Assembly (NCBI GenBank): GCA_003648125.1
Contig: QMOE01000120.1
Location: forward strand, 1-6,950
Reading direction: 5' to 3'
Length of the DNA stretch: 6,950 bases
Origin: Chloroflexota bacterium
GTDB taxonomy: Bacteria > Chloroflexota > Anaerolineae > B4-G1
This document shows positions 5,550-6,950 of this stretch, in pieces (positions within the stretch are counted from its first letter, which is position 1; the number at the start of each line of letters is the position of its first letter). The position numbers and the translations under genes were made by a program. The notes under the pieces were generated by a model that saw nothing but the letters and a program-made list of their open reading frames with translations, had not been told where the DNA came from and did not search any database.

Positions 5550-6721
5550 CGAAGGAGGACAAAATCAACCACCGACTAACTAGACTCTGCGCACGTATGA
5601 CCCAAGCGGGAATGGACGCCGCCCTCTTGCTCCATCACCGTGACATACTCTACTACGCTGGCACAGTACGCCCGGCGGCTCTGCTCATCTCTCCAGACGA
5701 TACCGTCCTCTTTGTCCGGCGCGGGATCGAGTACGCCCGGAAAGAGGCCACAGTCACCCGCGTCGAGCCGATGAAGGGATTTTCCGGCATCGCCGAGATC
5801 GTGGACGAATTGGGATTGACCAGCGGCGCGATAGGCACCGAGATGGACTTGATCTCGGCGCGGCTTTATCAACGATTACAAGAGACCTTCCCTGCCTGGT
5901 CGCTGACCGACATCTCCCCGCTGGTGATGGCCCAGCGCATGGTCAAGGACAAGGGCGAGATCGCTGCCACGCGGGGCGCTGTGGCCGTGGCCGACGCCGG
6001 TCACGCCGCCGCCGCTCGGACCATCGCGCCGGGGGTGAGCGAGCTGACGCTGGCGGCCGAGGTAGAAACAGCAATGCGACGGGCCGGTCACGAGGGATTC
6101 CAGCCGCTGCGCCATCCGGGAGCGCGTGGGGCGGGGGTGCTGCTGGCGAGCGGAGAAAACCTGACCATCCGCGGCGGGCACGGGTTGGTGATAACCGGCG
6201 CGGGGCTGGGGCCGGCCATGCCCTACGGCCCCTCCCGTCGGGCGATGCGGTCGGGCGATCTGGTGGTCGTGGACATTGGTTCAACCTACGAGGGCTATAC
6301 CGGAGACGAATCCCGCACTTTTGTCGTGGGAGCGGCCACGGAGCAACAGCGCGCACTCTTTGAGCTAGTTCGCGCCACAGAAAATGCCGTACTCGGAGCA
6401 CTGCGCCCCGGCGTCCCCGCCGCCGATCTCTACCCGCTGGCCGAAGCGATAATCGCGCAGGGCGCCCCACCCCACTTTGCCCCCGGCAGCCTGGTGTTGC
6501 CCGGATTTGTCGGTCACGGCATCGGCTTGGAACTGGATGAGCCACCCGTGCTCTGGCCCCGCGTCGAGACGTGCTTACAAGCGGGGATGGTGCTGGCAAT
6601 CGAGATAGAGATCAGCGCACCCGCCCAGGGGATGATGGTCAAATTGGAAGATACCGTCGTCGTGCGACCAGATGGCTACGAACTGCTGACGGAGACAGAG
6701 CGCGAGTTGATCGAGTGTTAG
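5546..6721 (+). CDS. M24 family metallopeptidase-fold protein (Xaa-Pro peptidase-like)
   Basis: This 391-aa protein has a creatinase/prolidase N-terminal domain (about 9-130, opening HRLTRLCARMTQAGMDAALL) and a pita-bread M24 domain (about 145-375). All five dinuclear-metal ligands are visible: D243-x10-D254, H324 in GHGIG, E353 in AIEIE, and E368 in KLED. Two histidines conserved in prolidases and aminopeptidase P are changed. The PH(G/A) position reads M225-P-Y227-G, and the second His of GHGIGLEVHE reads D331 (GHGIGLELDEPP). It may therefore cleave a different substrate or have another role. There is no signal peptide, so it is cytoplasmic. The start is uncertain. GTG 5546 overlaps the carrier stop in GTGA and suits the family N-terminus. 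A strong GGAGG (5554-5558) sits five bases before an in-frame ATC (5564), and ATG 5597 gives 374 aa and cuts into the domain. Its tight coupling to the carrier places it in the AOR operon. Confidence 0.87.
   Translation: MTKEDKINHRLTRLCARMTQAGMDAALLLHHRDILYYAGTVRPAALLISPDDTVLFVRRGIEYARKEATVTRVEPMKGFSGIAEIVDELGLTSGAIGTEMDLISARLYQRLQETFPAWSLTDISPLVMAQRMVKDKGEIAATRGAVAVADAGHAAAARTIAPGVSELTLAAEVETAMRRAGHEGFQPLRHPGARGAGVLLASGENLTIRGGHGLVITGAGLGPAMPYGPSRRAMRSGDLVVVDIGSTYEGYTGDESRTFVVGAATEQQRALFELVRATENAVLGALRPGVPAADLYPLAEAIIAQGAPPHFAPGSLVLPGFVGHGIGLELDEPPVLWPRVETCLQAGMVLAIEIEISAPAQGMMVKLEDTVVVRPDGYELLTETERELIEC
5552..5558 (+). promoter_or_regulatory. Strong Shine-Dalgarno inside the first codons of the M24 gene
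   Basis: AAGGAGG lies immediately after the GTGA stop/start overlap. Five bases later the in-frame codon is ATC (5564-5566), not ATG. It may support initiation at this unusual codon. It may also be a remnant of an ATG start, or reflect a sequence error. Confidence 0.45.
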
Positions 6722-6734
6722 AAACAAATTTCTG

Positions 6735-6797
6735 TTACACAGAGATTCGCGGAGAACTCGCAGAGACGCCTGTCTGGCCGATAGGCAGGCACAGAGG
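6735..6797. repeat. Degenerate 11-base tandem repeat (CRSAGAGA type) interrupted by a hairpin
   Basis: Three consecutive 11-base units, TTACACAGAGA (6735-6745), TTCGCGGAGAA (6746-6756) and CTCGCAGAGAC (6757-6767), share a C-x-CRGAGA core. The pattern resumes as ACAGAGG at 6791-6797 after a 23-base hairpin segment. Arrays of this 'cgcagag' kind occur as dispersed non-coding repeats in several bacterial groups. Confidence 0.6.
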
Positions 6798-6804
6798 TTT
6801 TTTT
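6768..6804 (+). terminator. Possible terminator after the M24 gene: hairpin then T-run
   Basis: An eight-base stem (6768-6775 with 6783-6790, one G-T pair) and a seven-base loop are followed by seven bases (ACAGAGG) and then seven consecutive T (6798-6804). The seven-base gap between stem and T-run is longer than in a classical intrinsic terminator, so termination may be weak. It lies 47 bases after the M24 stop, where the operon would be expected to end. Confidence 0.4.
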
Positions 6805-6865
6805 AAGAGAACCTACCAATGTCAAGTTCGTATCTTTTCAATATTCCGTGGCGTTTACACGCTGT

Positions 6866-6887
6866 AGCTGCGATTGGAAATCGCGCT
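6866..6887. repeat. Hairpin repeat around GCGATTGGAAATCGC
   Basis: GCGATT (6870-6875), loop GGA, AATCGC (6879-6884). The stem extends by AGC (6866-6868) and GCT (6885-6887) if T6869 is bulged. It is of dispersed intergenic repeat type and sits nine bases before the next hairpin. Confidence 0.55.
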
Positions 6888-6895
6888 GACTGTAG

Positions 6896-6915
6896 GGCAG
6901 GTTTCCAAACCTGCC
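6896..6915. repeat. Nine-base-pair perfect hairpin GGCAGGTTT-cc-AAACCTGCC
   Basis: Perfect inverted repeat with a two-base centre, followed by TTT. Its centre TTTCCA is the complement of the TGGAAA in the adjacent hairpin. It looks like a dispersed repeat element. A weak terminator role on either strand is possible. Confidence 0.6.
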
Positions 6916-6950
6916 TTTCTGTTCAGAGAGCAAGTTCTCGACCTGCTGCC

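Larger units (their letters stand above)
6722..6950. other. Intergenic region with stacked repeats, no supported gene
   Basis: The 229 bases after the M24 stop hold an 11-base repeat array, a hairpin followed by a T-run, and two strong hairpins, each listed separately. An ATG at 6819 opens a frame that stays open for 44 codons to the window edge. It has only a weak AAGAGA upstream and reads straight through both hairpin repeats, so I do not call it a gene. Confidence 0.6.

Noticed and set aside
6819..6950. Frame starting ATG at 6819 and open to the window edge (44 codons)
   Set aside because: It has only a weak AAGAGA upstream and runs through two perfect hairpin repeats, so its openness is probably chance. 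The sequence to the right would be needed to settle it.

Overview
The window looks like chromosome of a GC-rich anaerobic or facultative bacterium. A Chloroflexota (Anaerolineae-like) origin is my best guess. It rests on the style of the sigma/anti-sigma/envelope-protein operon and on the dispersed repeat types between genes, not on any marker gene, so treat it as tentative. No rRNA, tRNA, CRISPR array, transposase or phage gene is visible.

Left half, minus strand (about 2340 down to 1): a four-gene operon. A consensus-like housekeeping promoter at 2310-2338 precedes an ECF sigma factor (2260-1682). The sigma gene overlaps by 11 bases a zinc-finger anti-sigma factor with membrane segments (1692-1159). 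An exported protein built of GxG/beta-strand repeats follows (1071-175, DUF2154/DUF4097/toast_rack style). The last gene is the start of another exported protein (130 to beyond base 1). Together they read as an envelope-stress sensing and response unit.

Middle (2261-2768): a 508-base divergent intergenic region without a convincing gene. It holds the minus-strand sigma promoter, a candidate plus-strand extended -10 promoter, and an island of dispersed inverted-repeat sequence (2526-2680). An 11-base direct repeat brackets the island.

Right half, plus strand (2769-6721): a four-gene cluster. In order it has a 129-aa polyferredoxin with sixteen cysteines for four [4Fe-4S] clusters, a 714-aa tungsten-type aldehyde:ferredoxin oxidoreductase (AOR) family enzyme, a 66-aa ThiS/MoaD-like sulfur carrier ending in Gly-Gly, and a 391-aa M24 metallopeptidase-fold protein whose GTG start overlaps the carrier's stop. 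The first two very probably form one redox enzyme: the catalytic subunit binds the pterin cofactor and one cluster, and the polyferredoxin carries electrons. The carrier probably supplies sulfur for the metallopterin, or for something specific to this enzyme. The M24 protein is the odd member. It keeps all five metal ligands but replaces both conserved substrate histidines of prolidase/aminopeptidase P.

Right end (6722-6950): no supported gene. It holds a short array of degenerate 11-base repeats interrupted by a hairpin, a T-run that may end the operon transcript, and two further strong hairpins of dispersed-repeat type.
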